Source: Podaxis mareebaensis (taxonomy: Eukaryota > Basidiomycota > Agaricomycetes > Agaricales > Agaricaceae). From it: a DNA stretch of 17,041 bases. Position numbers and translations under genes: made by a program. Positions 1 to 9,039 of the stretch are shown piece by piece. The DNA lies in contig JAEUWP010000534.1 in assembly GCA_018524725.1 (NCBI GenBank), forward strand, positions 1 through 17,041. The letters run 5' to 3'. Each line of letters opens with the position of its first letter. Within the stretch, counting starts at the first letter, position 1. The notes beneath the pieces are model-generated. The model had not been told where the DNA came from. It saw nothing but the letters and a program-made list of their open reading frames with translations, and made no database searches.

Positions 1-45
1 TTCTTTTCCTTGTTCAGTAACTGGGGAGGGTCTGCTTAATTTACT

Positions 46-387
46 ATGTTATTTTCACAGTCTAAATGGCTGAAATTATTTAGATCTGTCCCTATTTTCA
101 TTTGGGGCATATCAACACCAGATCCAGTACCATCTAAGTGTGCACCAGATCCAGTGCCATCTAAGCATGGGCCAGATTCAGCAGCCTCTAAGCATGATGA
201 TAGGGCCATTTCTGCCTCCACATCAAATGAGGTCAGGTCATTCAATGATGAACAAATCAGTTGCTTAAATATTGTTGCAGACCTATGGAACTATCTCCCC
301 AAAGGTCAGGCTCGTTGCCATCAACCCCATGTTCATGCAAAAACAACAGAGAAACCAACAACTGAGAATACAGTCCCTACAGTCTGA
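46..387 (+). pseudogene. Relic exon with 9-residue PDPVPSK-type repeats
   Basis: An open stretch of 113 codons contains three tandem copies of a nine-residue unit beginning Pro-Asp-Pro-Val-Pro-Ser-Lys, followed by a Ser/Asp/Glu-rich part and a more ordinary part containing ADLWNYLPKGQ. A donor-like GGTAAAT follows closely at about 387, so this may be one exon of a longer gene. I do not recognise a family. It lies in the CpG-starved block and no unbroken continuation is visible downstream, so I treat it as a decayed fragment, possibly the 5' part of the pseudogene at 2382-3265. That link is inference only. Confidence 0.3.
118..198 (+). repeat. 27-bp tandem repeat, three copies
   Basis: Three consecutive 27-bp units start at 118, 145 and 172. 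Each begins CCAGAT(C/T)CAG and carries CTAAG at the same offset. Unit 3 has diverged most. The period is a multiple of three, and each unit encodes one nine-residue repeat of the surrounding open frame, so it grew as a coding repeat. Confidence 0.8.
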
Positions 388-701
388 GGTAAATCTTTGT
401 TCTGGATTTCTGGTAAATGTATCTTATATTCTGTGACATTATGAGGTTTTTTGATTGGAGAAGGAGATAGCACAGCTCAAGAAACTCAGACAGGTGAGTT
501 TCATGGTCTGTCCATGGTCACCAGGTTAATACTAAACTATCAATCTCACCTGCAACCCCACAAAAAACACAGCAAGATCTGGCCAATGACATGACAGTGC
601 ATTCACAAAATGATTAGGATGCTGGAAATCCTGAATTCATTCATGAAGACCCTCCAGCCACTGCTAACCAGGGAACCACTCAGCAATGTGATGAAGATCA
701 A

Positions 702-977
702 GTGATGCAAGCAACCAGTGATCCACTCCCATCCACTGCTCAATCCCCCACTTCACCTCACCAAACATGCAAAACACACTCAGCTCCTGTCCAAGAACCT
801 TATCCCAAGCAGGCTTTTCATTCACAACAGAATCAGGAGCCCATAGTAGAGAAGGATGATGGGTTCCACAATGATCAAACAGGGGACTTAATTGAGCAAA
901 TGGAAGTTATCAACCTCATAGATGGACTCAGCAGTTCCAGCAGTGGAAGTCCAGTAAGTTTTGAATTTGATTCATAA
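702..977 (+). pseudogene. Relic Ser/Gln-rich exon
   Basis: A 91-codon open stretch rich in Ser, Pro, Gln and His ends in a serine-rich acidic segment (GLSSSSSGSPVSF). A donor-like GTAAGT lies at about 954, inside the last codons, so the genuine exon may have ended there. Similar Ser-Ser-Asp-Phe segments ending at a splice donor recur at 1281-1320, 1439-1475 and 1638-1675. This suggests one ancestral multi-exon gene with duplicated exons. No family recognised. Confidence 0.25.
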
Positions 978-987
978 ATGAACATCA

Positions 988-2381
988 TCCTAATCTCAAT
1001 CAGGAACCTGAAATGTCTCCCATCCAGCAAGCAGTACCCCCATTGACCAGGTTCTCCTGCCTGAAGGGTGGTGCCAGTATAACACCATTTTTGCAACTAA
1101 CTGGTAGCAATTATTTGGATGACATTCAGGCTGAGGGCAGCCAAGGTGTGCATAGTGTGCTGGCTCACTTGGTGAGTTTTCACCCTTATAAGAGGCCCCA
1201 TGATTAACTCCCACTCCAAAGAAGGGAAGCAAGAAACCCCATCACCCAAATCACACTTTGAGTGCAACAGGTGATGAAGCTTCCTCAGACTTTGAATCGG
1301 AGACAGAAGCTCCTGTAAGTTCCCTAATTCTTCAGGGACCCTGAGTGTCATGACTCGTTTGGAACACCAGAAACCTTTGTCTAAACAAAAGGCAGCTATT
1401 TGACTCATGCAAATCACACCCAGGAGTGGTAAAAAAGGTTCCTCAGACTTTGAATTGGAGACCAAAATTCCTGTGAGTCCCCTATTTCTTCATGGACCCC
1501 CAGGTCATGACTCATTTGGCACACCAGAAACCTCTGCCTAAATGAAAGGCAGTTGCTCAACTCACTCATATTGCACCGAGGAGTGGCAGGAAAGCCAAAG
1601 GCAAGGAATATCTAGATGGTATTTCAACTGATAATGGCTCCTCAGATTTTGATTCCAAGCTAGACAGTCTGGTAAGCAGTTTTCCTCAGGTGCCAGCATT
1701 CATTGCTGATTTAGGACCTGAGGAATAGTCACACCTTTTATGGGGTCATACAAGGCAAAGTCACCTTTGGGCAAATAAGGCCACTCATTCAAGAGCACAA
1801 TATAACACCACCTGCTACTCAAGGAGAGAAAGTGCCTTGGATAGTACACACACAGCAAACAGTGTGTGACAAGAAGCCTCCTGGGCCACAAATATTTCTT
1901 CCATCTCAAACCTGGCTCCACCCTGTATCGCCATAGACTTCGAGGATGACAGCAGCATGAATGTAATTAGTGATGATGATCCCATGAGAACCACTCTCAC
2001 ATATATCAACAGCAACATCTAATTCATCTATTGTCAGCCCTCTCAAGCCAATTACAAATCTCGGAGCTCAAGCATGCAGCATGATGGTGATATTGTACAT
2101 TCTGCAGTCTTCTCATAGTTATATGGTCTTGAACTTGGACCAAGGCAACAGCAAGGAAGATTGACCATCTGGTTGACATTATCACCTCCCTTAATGAGTG
2201 CTATGATCACAATCATTCCACTTCATGCACAATCAGCAGGGTCCCACAAAAGGTTACAAGCACTTGTTTCAAACCTTCACTGTGAAAGGAACAAAATATG
2301 GACTTGGTTAAGAAACAGGTAAGCCATCCAGAGTTTCAGGAAGACTCGAACTCAGCTGAGCAGACCACATGGCATGGTTGA
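988..2381. other. Decayed DNA without an intact gene
   Basis: Apart from the duplicated exon-like unit, this stretch has only short open frames with no recognisable domain. A degraded frame near 2140-2320 runs into GTAAGC at about 2318, which would be compatible with an exon upstream of the 2382 pseudogene. I see no RNA gene, terminal repeats or target-site duplications that would delimit an element. Confidence 0.5.
1281..1587 (+). repeat. Tandem duplication, about 157-bp unit
   Basis: Two copies about 157-158 bp apart: TTCCTCAGACTTTGAAT occurs at 1281 and 1439, CACCAGAAACCT at about 1365 and 1522, and AGGAGTGG at 1422 and 1579. A partial third copy of the start (TCCTCAGATTTTGATTCC) lies at about 1639. 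Each copy starts with the same Ser-Ser-Asp-Phe-Glu/Asp coding segment and then runs into a donor-like GTAAGT, GTGAGT or GTAAGC. The unit therefore looks like a duplicated exon plus flanking intron. Divergence between copies is largely C/T and G/A. Confidence 0.75.
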
Positions 2382-3265
2382 ATGAATCAACTATTAGGTA
2401 TCAAAAAAGATCAAGATATTAGTTCTGTTCAGGCACCTTCTGTGGTCAAAGTCAAGCTATTTGACAAGAATGAAGACAATGAACAATGCTGGCCCTGTTT
2501 GAATCCAATGCGACCCCATTGGGATGATATATTCTCTGGCTGGAACAAGAAGCTCTGTGACCTATTTCTTGACCACCTTGCCAAAGTTGAAGACAGTGCA
2601 TATCTCACAGATGAGCATTTGCAGCAGGAGGTCTCCACATACTTCTTTAGCTGTCTAAAGAGGCTCAAATCACTGAGCCTGAAAATGAAGATAGGCTCTA
2701 ATGAGGACTCAGATGCAAGAAATGACCATCTTTCAAAATCAAAAACAAGTGAACTGCAGAATAAGTGGAGAACCACAAGGCACCATAAGGTATGTGGTCT
2801 TCTACTCAGGGAGACTTGTATCTGCTGACTTCTGCATTCATTCCACAGTTATGGGAAATACACTGGTCCATTGCAGTGGAGCACAAAGATGACCCCCACT
2901 GGGTCAAGTTGAGGGAAGCTGTTGAGATCCTCAACCACACAGGTATGAGCTCAGATGAAAGCAATTGGGACAACACAAACCGCCCAATCTACTACATCAA
3001 GCACATTTCCTGGAGGAGCCAGCAGGTGACCCAACTACTTTGAATAATAGACAAGGACCAAAACATTACAAATGTGTATGGGGGTACTTGTGCAGGCAAC
3101 CCACCATGCAAGAGGATCATGTGAAAACAAGCTACTGAAACACATCACAAAGCACCTCCAGGACTGCCAAGCAATTTCTATATGAAGAGTGGCTTAGCAG
3201 CCTCCACGACTGGGAGAGAAGAGAACTAGATGTTAGCCCAATCTTCACTTTGCCTCCAGTTTGCA
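2382..3265 (+). pseudogene. Pseudogene of a multicopy basidiomycete hypothetical family (GMSSDES type)
   Basis: Exon 1 (2382-2789) and exon 2 (from 2849) join in frame across a 59-bp intron (2790-2848, GTATGT to CCACAG). Exon 1 has a lysine-rich region (WNKKLCDLFLDHLAK, FFSCLKRLKSLSLKMK). Exon 2 has AVEHKDDPHWVKLREAVEIL, then HTGMSSDESNWDN and ISWRSQQVTQLL. A TGA follows at 3041-3043, where arginine is expected; the same frame then continues through a second TGA near 3121 to GLPSNFYM (about 3165). After a frame change it resumes as YEEWLSSLHDWERRELDVSP until about 3262. Known (from memory): basidiomycete genomes carry many copies of a function-unknown protein with a GMSSDES motif, a W-R-S/H motif and an LP-NFY-EEWL motif. 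Inference: this is a decayed copy. The function is not known. Confidence 0.6.
2790..2848 (+). other. Retained 59-bp intron in the 2382 pseudogene
   Basis: GTATGT follows a complete AAG codon and TTCCACAG precedes TTATGGGAA. Removing it joins RRTTRHHK-type sequence to LWEIHWSIA without a frame change, although a short stop-containing frame could otherwise run through. Intron retention means the copy arose by DNA duplication rather than from a spliced mRNA. Confidence 0.6.
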
Positions 3266-3540
3266 CATAATGATCACAGTAAGTCAGTCTTTCACAATTT
3301 ATTCCTGAAGCCACTTCAACATGTTGAATTCAGTTAAATGTCATCAATAAATGCAAGAACTCAGTGCACAAAGACATTGTTAGGGAATGAAATACAGGGT
3401 AGCTTAATGGTTAGGGAAGGCTGTAGCTACATATTGCATCATATCTAGGAAACATTGTATCATGGGCCGAAAGTAGGCATTCTGGATAAGGAACTGTGTG
3501 CATGTTGGTAGTGATATGTGTGACTGAGGTGATTGGGATG

Positions 3541-4083
3541 TCACAATTGTCAGCCTGAACTATTGTCATTGATTGTTGGGGTATAGGATACAGGAAGGTG
3601 AGGATATCCTGGAGATGCCCAATGACAAGTACAAAGAATGACCTAGAAATAATGCAAACATATAAATGTCTGCTTCTACCTCCAGAAAATTGAATGGGAT
3701 ACTCACAATGACCTTTGCCTGTCTCCCTGGCATCCATTACTTGGACACAGCATGGCTGTCTTTAATTGTTCCATGTGTGTCAGTCCAAAGGACGGAGGAC
3801 AAGCCTGGGTGGCATACTGCAAGAATTTGCATGGCAAAAACCTCAGCAAGAGTCAAGGGGTGTTGAGAGCAAGATGTACCAGTGCTTTATTAGACAGGCA
3901 ACCAAGGCAGCTCACTTGAGAGATTGCATGATCAGCATGGGGACACTATTTAGTGCCAAGGATGCATATAATGCCACTGTCCCCTCAAGTCAGATGGTTG
4001 GCCTTGGAACTGTTGTCATCAATTGTTGGGGAATACAGGAAGGTGGAGATGTCCTGGAGATGCCCAGTGACAAGAACCTTGTC
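3541..4083. repeat. Diverged direct duplication, copies about 445 bp apart
   Basis: The segment at about 3555-3630 (TTGTCATTGATTGTTGGGG, then ATACAGGAAGGTGAGGATAT, then CTGGAGATGCCCAATGACAAG) is repeated at about 4013-4074 as TTGTCATCAATTGTTGGGG, ATACAGGAAGGTGGAGATGT and CTGGAGATGCCCAGTGACAAG. Copy one carries a few extra bases (TATAGG) after the GGGG. Both lie in the same orientation. On the - strand both read as a GHLQDI(L/S)TFLY-like peptide, so the repeat may come from a duplicated coding segment. Confidence 0.7.
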
Positions 4084-4147
4084 TGTGGGAGCTTGATGGT
4101 CTTGAGTCATGAGGATGAGAGTGACACAGACAAGTGGTGAAGCTCCA

Positions 4148-4648
4148 GTAATGCCCAGTAGCTACATTTTTTGGTGTCTTGGTGATGCCCAATGACACAG
4201 CATTTACAGAGTGAGCATGACACTTAACTTGCTATGTGCCATATGATGGACAGACAGTTTGATGTCAGGGGGAATGGGTGAGGAGAAGGAGACAGGAGAT
4301 GAAGAAGATAAAAGCATGTGAGGAAGCCATGATTCCATAAGCCACAAAAGAAGCATTGATCTGATCACACTTATGTTTGGCATCCAGCATCTTTTCTTAT
4401 TCAACTGTCAACTACCTATTGTTTTAATAGCCCACACTGTGGACCATGTTCAAGGTGAGTTTCAACATGGCATTCGATGGCAAAACTTTTGCTGACTCCA
4501 GTCTTGATAGCCATGCCCTCTATATCTCCAAGCATACTCCATTCCTCTTCTAATTCTGCTGGGTATCTCCAGAGAATTCAGCTGTTGTGGTTACTGGGCA
4601 TCACCAGAACTACTTTCCATCCTTAATTACACTACTGGGCATCACCAG
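4148..4648. mobile_element. Possible MITE-like segment with doubled inverted ends
   Basis: On the left a TGATGCCCA-type motif occurs twice: GTAATGCCCAGTAGC at 4148-4162 and TGGTGATGCCCAATGACA at 4180-4197. On the right the reverse complement occurs twice: TTACTGGGCATCACCAG at 4591-4607 and CTACTGGGCATCACCAG at 4632-4648. The two sides are therefore inverted relative to each other around about 390 bp of non-coding DNA. This resembles subterminal inverted repeats of a small non-autonomous DNA element. I did not find a convincing target-site duplication, and the same motif also occurs in direct orientation at about 3609 and 4054, so a simple dispersed repeat is possible. Confidence 0.35.
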
Positions 4649-5169
4649 AGCCTCTATTTCATCTAACATGTACACAACTGCTCCCTGTGAAATTGTAATG
4701 GAAGGCCACACTTGGGTAATCAATGGTGAGGTCTACTTTTCTCCAAACAGTGACTGGGGGGTTGAGATTCCACCTGTAGATCAGGGCCCTGTGACTTTCA
4801 TTCCATGCATTTCCAAAGCAGAAGACTTCCAGGAGCTGCATTGGTGGACAGAGGAGACAGAATGGCTGACATCTTGGTTCAGCCTCTCACCTATATTTGG
4901 CTGCAGTTCCTCAACAAGGTGGTTCTCAGGTGCACAGTGCATCCATACCAGTGGCTTGCTGCAGGCAAGCTGACTTAGAAGACACTGAGGTATGCATGTT
5001 TTTGCAGACTTTATGAGTTGGTGTGCTGAGACTGGTGACTAGTATATACCCACCTTTCAATGCAAGTGTCTTGTTGGTCCATACTAAGAATATCCACCCA
5101 CTTGCTTATACTAGATTTGGAGGCACATATATCAATACATGAACTTTGTGGTGAAAGCAAATATATGTA

Positions 5170-6713
5170 ATGTCATCAAAGTTGTCCATCGATGTACTCA
5201 AAGTCTGTTGTCAACACATCCTAGATTGCCTTTTGGATTTGACACTTCACAAGACCAGTAGCCAGGGGCTTTAACATCTTGTACAAGAAATCATGCTTGG
5301 AGTCCCAAATGGAGAACTTGAGGGTGTCAACTCTGACATGGACATCATCCACCTTGAACATGGATGACTTGTCATGAGTGGTCGAGTGGAGCATGACAGT
5401 GGCCTGGTAATATTAGCAGTAAATTGACACTTGGTTAGCATGGTGATGCGACTGCAGTGCAATTGATGGAGTACTCACAGTAAGACCATGCCCACTGAGT
5501 AATACATCTGCCAAACCCAAGTCTGTCATCTTGGGGATACCAGTCTTCTTGCAGTAATAGAATGCCATGTCTCTTGTGTCAGCTTGTATCTGCTCAAATG
5601 TCAAGGTTATGCAATGATGGGTATCATTGGTGACCACATTGAAGGGTGAAAACTTGATACAGTTGTGGGCTTCCAATGAGATGATGTTTGGAATGGGTTG
5701 CAGCCTTGGAGTGCGAGGTTCTCAATGATGAGGTCAAGGGAATCATTAGTATACTTGATGCAAGGGATAGGAACATATCTGACCTGGGAGATGGTTTAAG
5801 TGGCTGGAGGAAGGTGATGGTCCTGGTAACTGACCTTGTCAATGATCTGCAGAAGGATAACTTTACAGATGTCACACTAGAGTTCTGGCTTGAATTTGAA
5901 ACTTTCTTTGCTGTCAAACAGCAAGTCCTTGATAAGACAGGCCCAGTCTTCTCTGAATTGCTTATTCAACCAATGAGATTGTTAACAGGGAGGTATGGGG
6001 AAGCACAGCTGAAAACCACACTCACTGGGTCTTCACCCATGGCATTGAACCAAGAGCTAACACTATCAAACAGGTTGTCGAAGTGTCCACAATACTTGTC
6101 ATCAAAGAAGCATTGACTGCTTTTGCACAATTATTTGCTGTTATTGTTGCATTCTGGCTCCAAGACAAAACCCAGCATGAGGAGCACCTGTCACAGGATA
6201 AGCAGGCAATCACCAAGCTGGAAAATTCAGATGCACCCTATGAACATAGCTGTCCACATCTTTAAACCACTGGTGCAACTTGGGATCTCATTGAGAGTCA
6301 TCTATCAAGACATTGAAGGTGTCAATAGCTTTGTCAAGTGAGGAGTTGTTGGCAAAATGTTCAAGCAGAGTATGAAGTTCATTCATAGCAAGATTGACCT
6401 TCTCATCCTATTGGCTACATCAGTGGTGACTTCAACAATGAAAAATGGGTTTCTGACTCACAGAAGTGACACCTTTGGCAGAGGTTCCCCCACTGCCAGC
6501 AGCCTTGTGGCCATGCTCGGCATATTGCTTGGAAAGTGCCAAAGTGACAGAGGGTGAGAGTAGAACTGACATTCTCAAGAATGTAAGTCTCCAATGACTC
6601 TCCTCCACCCATGTTACTCCATGACGTGATGACTGATGTTCATTGTCATCTTGTGTTGTAGTTGTTCCAACACAGGAAAGAAGGGTCCATAAGAAGTGCT
6701 GATTGAGGCTCAC
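5170..6713 (-). pseudogene. Pseudogene of a HAM1-like family protein (basidiomycete)
   Basis: Read on the - strand, coding pieces appear in family order: SKQYAEHGHKAAGSGG (about 6490-6560), LLEHFANNSSLDKAIDTF and FKDVDSYVHR (6236-6385), FDNLFDSVSSWFNAMGEDP (6026-6106), KDLLFDSKESFKFKPEL (5880-5935), DSLDLIIENLALQGCN (5690-5757), QADTRDMAFYYCKKTGIPKM then GLADVLLSGHGLT (5479-5690), and after an intron FKVDDVHVRVDTLKFSI, KHDFLYKMLKPLATGLVK and FEYIDGQL (5180-5403). Known: fungal proteins with HAM1-like N- and C-terminal domains, thought to have a lipid-binding-type fold, share these blocks in this order; this is from memory, not an alignment. Stops (TGA, TAG, TAA) and several frame changes separate the pieces, so it cannot be expressed as one protein. 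The true 5' end (possibly beyond 6713) and 3' end are unresolved. Confidence 0.65.
5404..5478 (-). other. Retained 75-bp intron in the HAM1-like pseudogene
   Basis: On the - strand GTGAGT directly follows the codons for HGLT. The segment ends CTGCTAATATTACCAG, which contains a good branch-site match (CTAAT). Removal joins HGLT to ATVMLHST in frame. Retention of a correctly bounded intron shows that the copy came from genomic DNA, not reverse-transcribed mRNA. Confidence 0.7.
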
Positions 6714-8430
6714 AGTTCAAGATTGTGAGCAACAAACAAAACTCAATCTTGGCTGAAGGACATCTGGTGGGTTGGGTTAATCAAACTGAGGAGAGAGAGA
6801 AAGCTGCTGTGCATGGACATGAGTGGAGATCAGATGCATGAGTTCTGGCTTTAGATCTGACTTTGGCCAAGAGCTAACTGGCCTTTTTGGCATCTGTGTT
6901 TGTGTTGTGTGAACATGTAGCTTTGATCTCATTGACAAGCACCCTACAACACCTGTACCAAGCACACCAAAGAATGATATAATCCCACCTACAACAATAT
7001 TCCAGTGCTACACACAGAGTGGTAGGAAATATCATACAGCTAGAATACAGGGAAAACCATGCTAGTCTGGAGAATTACAAAAGCAAGACAGTGAAGAGTT
7101 GGAAATAGGAATAAATAGATTGTGAGAGGGGTGAGCATAAACATGTCATGTGTCAGATCCCACTACTGGGATAGGAGTGGCTGCCCAGGAGGGCATCAAG
7201 AAATGCCATTCATGTTGTTGCCTCACATACTGGTTCAAGCACAGCAGAATGATGGCCAAGGCATGAAGGGGGTATTGGCTCTACAAACACAGGCTCAGGC
7301 TGAGATGCACACATCCTATGGGGTATCAACTGAGGCAAGAGACCATCATGCCAAGAAAATTGACATACAGTGCTGCATTCATGGGTTGAGGCTGGACACT
7401 CCACTTCTGTCTACTGAAAAGACTGGCAAAGGCAGGGTCATCCTCAAGTTCTGACTGGTGGTTGTCAAGGCATTTCTTTATTCTTGCCTGGATATTATCT
7501 TTTGTGCCTTGGTTGCTGAGGTTGAGGGTGAGGGTGATTTCCTGGAGTTCTGATTTCTTCTAGGCTGCAAAGTGCCAGTGTACTGGTTGAACAGGCCAAA
7601 CTTGCCTTTGTGCTGAGGAAGTATGGGGAGGTGGTGGACTTTACATTATGGCTTTTGGAACTTGCATGAGTTTCGTCTTTTGGAAAATTTTAGATAATGG
7701 TGAACATTCATACCTTTTAGTTGCATGCTGGTGGGGAAGAAGACAAGCCTAAGGATGACTCATCACTCTTTCATGAAAAAAAAATATGGGTATAGTTGAT
7801 GTCATTCTGTAGGTGCTGTCATTATCTACTCAATACTTACAGGAATGTGTCTGGATGCTGACTATGAAGAGAGAATCTCAAGAAAACTGGGGTGAGGCAG
7901 AGAATGAGAGTGCAAGAACAGCCATTGCTTCATCAGCAATTTGTATGGTGTGAGCAGCAGATCTCTCCTCTCCTTGCTTCCTTCCAACTGACACAAAAAT
8001 GCTCTGCCTTACTCTCTATACTCTCAAGGGCATTCCTAAAAACCACCTCACAACTGAGTACACTAATACCCTCATGCTCGCCATTCAAGAGTGCTGGAAG
8101 CCACTCATGAGGAGAAAAAGAAGGCAAGGTACTTGTGGACATCTAAAATTCGTGCTGGTGTAAGTAATTCCAATGTTGTAAAACACTATATTTTGACACT
8201 GCTCATTAGTTCACTACCTCACATTTTGTGCTTGGTGCCACATCTCCATTCCACAATGAGAATATTTGATAACAACAACTGCCTTTTCTCAACAATTCAT
8301 TTCCCACTGCCACCAAACAAAAGGCAAAGACTGTTGTGGAAACTGTCCAAAGCTTGGATGAATTTTGATTTTGATGAGAAGTTCAAATACTCATTAGATC
8401 TGAATGTAGACATGTAGAATGTTGGCCTTT
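6714..8430. other. Coding-poor decayed DNA
   Basis: Only short open stretches are present (for example 7122-7454 on + and 7892-8110 on +), with no recognisable domains. CpG remains scarce. The start of the HAM1-like gene should lie at the left edge on the - strand, but I could not pick out a convincing N-terminus. No terminal repeats, tRNA cloverleaf or other RNA gene were seen. Confidence 0.5.
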
Positions 8431-8486
8431 GCTTTTCTTGGACTGCTTTGCTTGGACTCCACTTTTCTTGGACTTCACTTTTCCTG
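8431..8486. repeat. Short C/T-rich tandem repeat, 14-16 bp period
   Basis: The phrases GCTTTTCTTGGACT, GCTTTGCTTGGACT and ACTTTTCTTGGACT follow one another, and then ACTTTTCCTG closes the array. It lies at the right edge of the CpG-starved block. Confidence 0.75.
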
Positions 8487-8569
8487 TAGTTGGGGCTCAT
8501 TGTTGGATGGACTGAATTGCACCTGAATCACACTCTGATCGTCCACTGCAAATGCATGCAGCACACAAA

Positions 8570-8960
8570 GAATATCGTACATTGTAACATGTAGAATATG
8601 TATCACAATATCTTGGCATTCTATATATAACACACACTATGTATAATATCTCATTCCTGTATATTTTCTATAATAACCAACATATTGTTCTGTGTATCTC
8701 CCAACAGGATATCTTATCTATCATTTGCACCATATGTAACTCAGTGATAATTCCGATATGAGCCGTTAATATAACCAGTAGATACAATAAATATCTTTAA
8801 CACAAATAGATTCGGGTGATATGTTGGCTTCCTCAGCTTTTTATATCCGAATGATATGCATGATATCTCTCAAATATTAAGGGATATGATATTCAAGATA
8901 TTTGTTTCGGAGATAGTGTTTGTTGATATTTTGACACGTAAATACAGAATATCTCCTTGT
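8570..8960. repeat. AT-rich boundary segment dense in GATAT/ATATC
   Basis: About 390 bp of strongly AT-rich DNA with more than a dozen ATATC or GATAT words, including AGGATATCTTAT, TGATATCTCAAATATTAAGG and GGGATATGATATTCAAGAT. There is no open reading frame. It separates the CpG-depleted block from the CpG-normal gene region and lies immediately upstream of the Crinkler-type gene, so it may include that gene's distal promoter. The similar phrases AGAATATCGTAC at about 8570 and AGAATATCTCC at about 8946 sit near its two edges. Origin unknown; a diverged MITE or simple repeat is possible. Confidence 0.5.
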
Positions 8961-9039
8961 CTCATATAGTCGTGCTCCAGCAGTGAGAGGGGCTAACAGT
9001 TGACCTCCTGGTTCTGAGGTTCCCTCCTTTACTGCCACT
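8961..9039 (+). promoter_or_regulatory. Probable proximal promoter and 5' leader of the Crinkler-type gene
   Basis: A weak TATA-like TCATATAG lies at 8962-8969, followed by a pyrimidine-rich stretch (CCTCCTTTACTGCC) just before the start codon context CACTATGTC. The spacing of about 75 bp from the TATA-like word to ATG suits a short fungal leader. No transcription-factor site was identified. Confidence 0.35.

Larger units (their letters stand above)
3266..5169. other. Repeat-rich decayed DNA, no gene recognised
   Basis: Open stretches exist on both strands (3411-3737 on -, 3766-4140 on +, 4587-4973 on +), but none shows a domain I can name. The + stretch at 4587-4973 has some protein-like character (VMEGHTWVINGEVYFSPNSD, then a Trp/Glu-rich segment) and could be an exon of a lost gene. 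The region is dominated by internal duplications and a recurring GATGCCCARTRR motif, annotated separately. Confidence 0.5.
1..8500. other. CpG-depleted decayed island (methylation/RIP-like)
   Basis: Seen: across this block CpG dinucleotides are very rare, with long lines of sequence having none, while TG and CA are abundant. From about 9,000 onward CpG appears in nearly every line. All recognisable coding stretches inside are interrupted by stops and frame changes. Several stops sit where an arginine CGA would be expected, for example TGA just after the Leu-Leu of the 2382 pseudogene and TGA inside the - strand pseudogene near 6290. Known: in Agaricomycetes, methylated or RIP-targeted repeats lose CpG by C-to-T change. 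Inference: this is a silenced repeat-rich island. I cannot tell methylation decay from RIP without counting trinucleotides. Confidence 0.8.

Noticed and set aside
5688..6116. + strand open frame of 142 codons
   Set aside because: It is antisense to the HAM1-like pseudogene, whose - strand pieces follow the family order, and it has no recognisable domain of its own.
1..8500. LTR retrotransposon or Helitron covering the island
   Set aside because: I looked for reverse transcriptase, integrase, transposase or helicase motifs and paired long terminal repeats and saw none that I could support.
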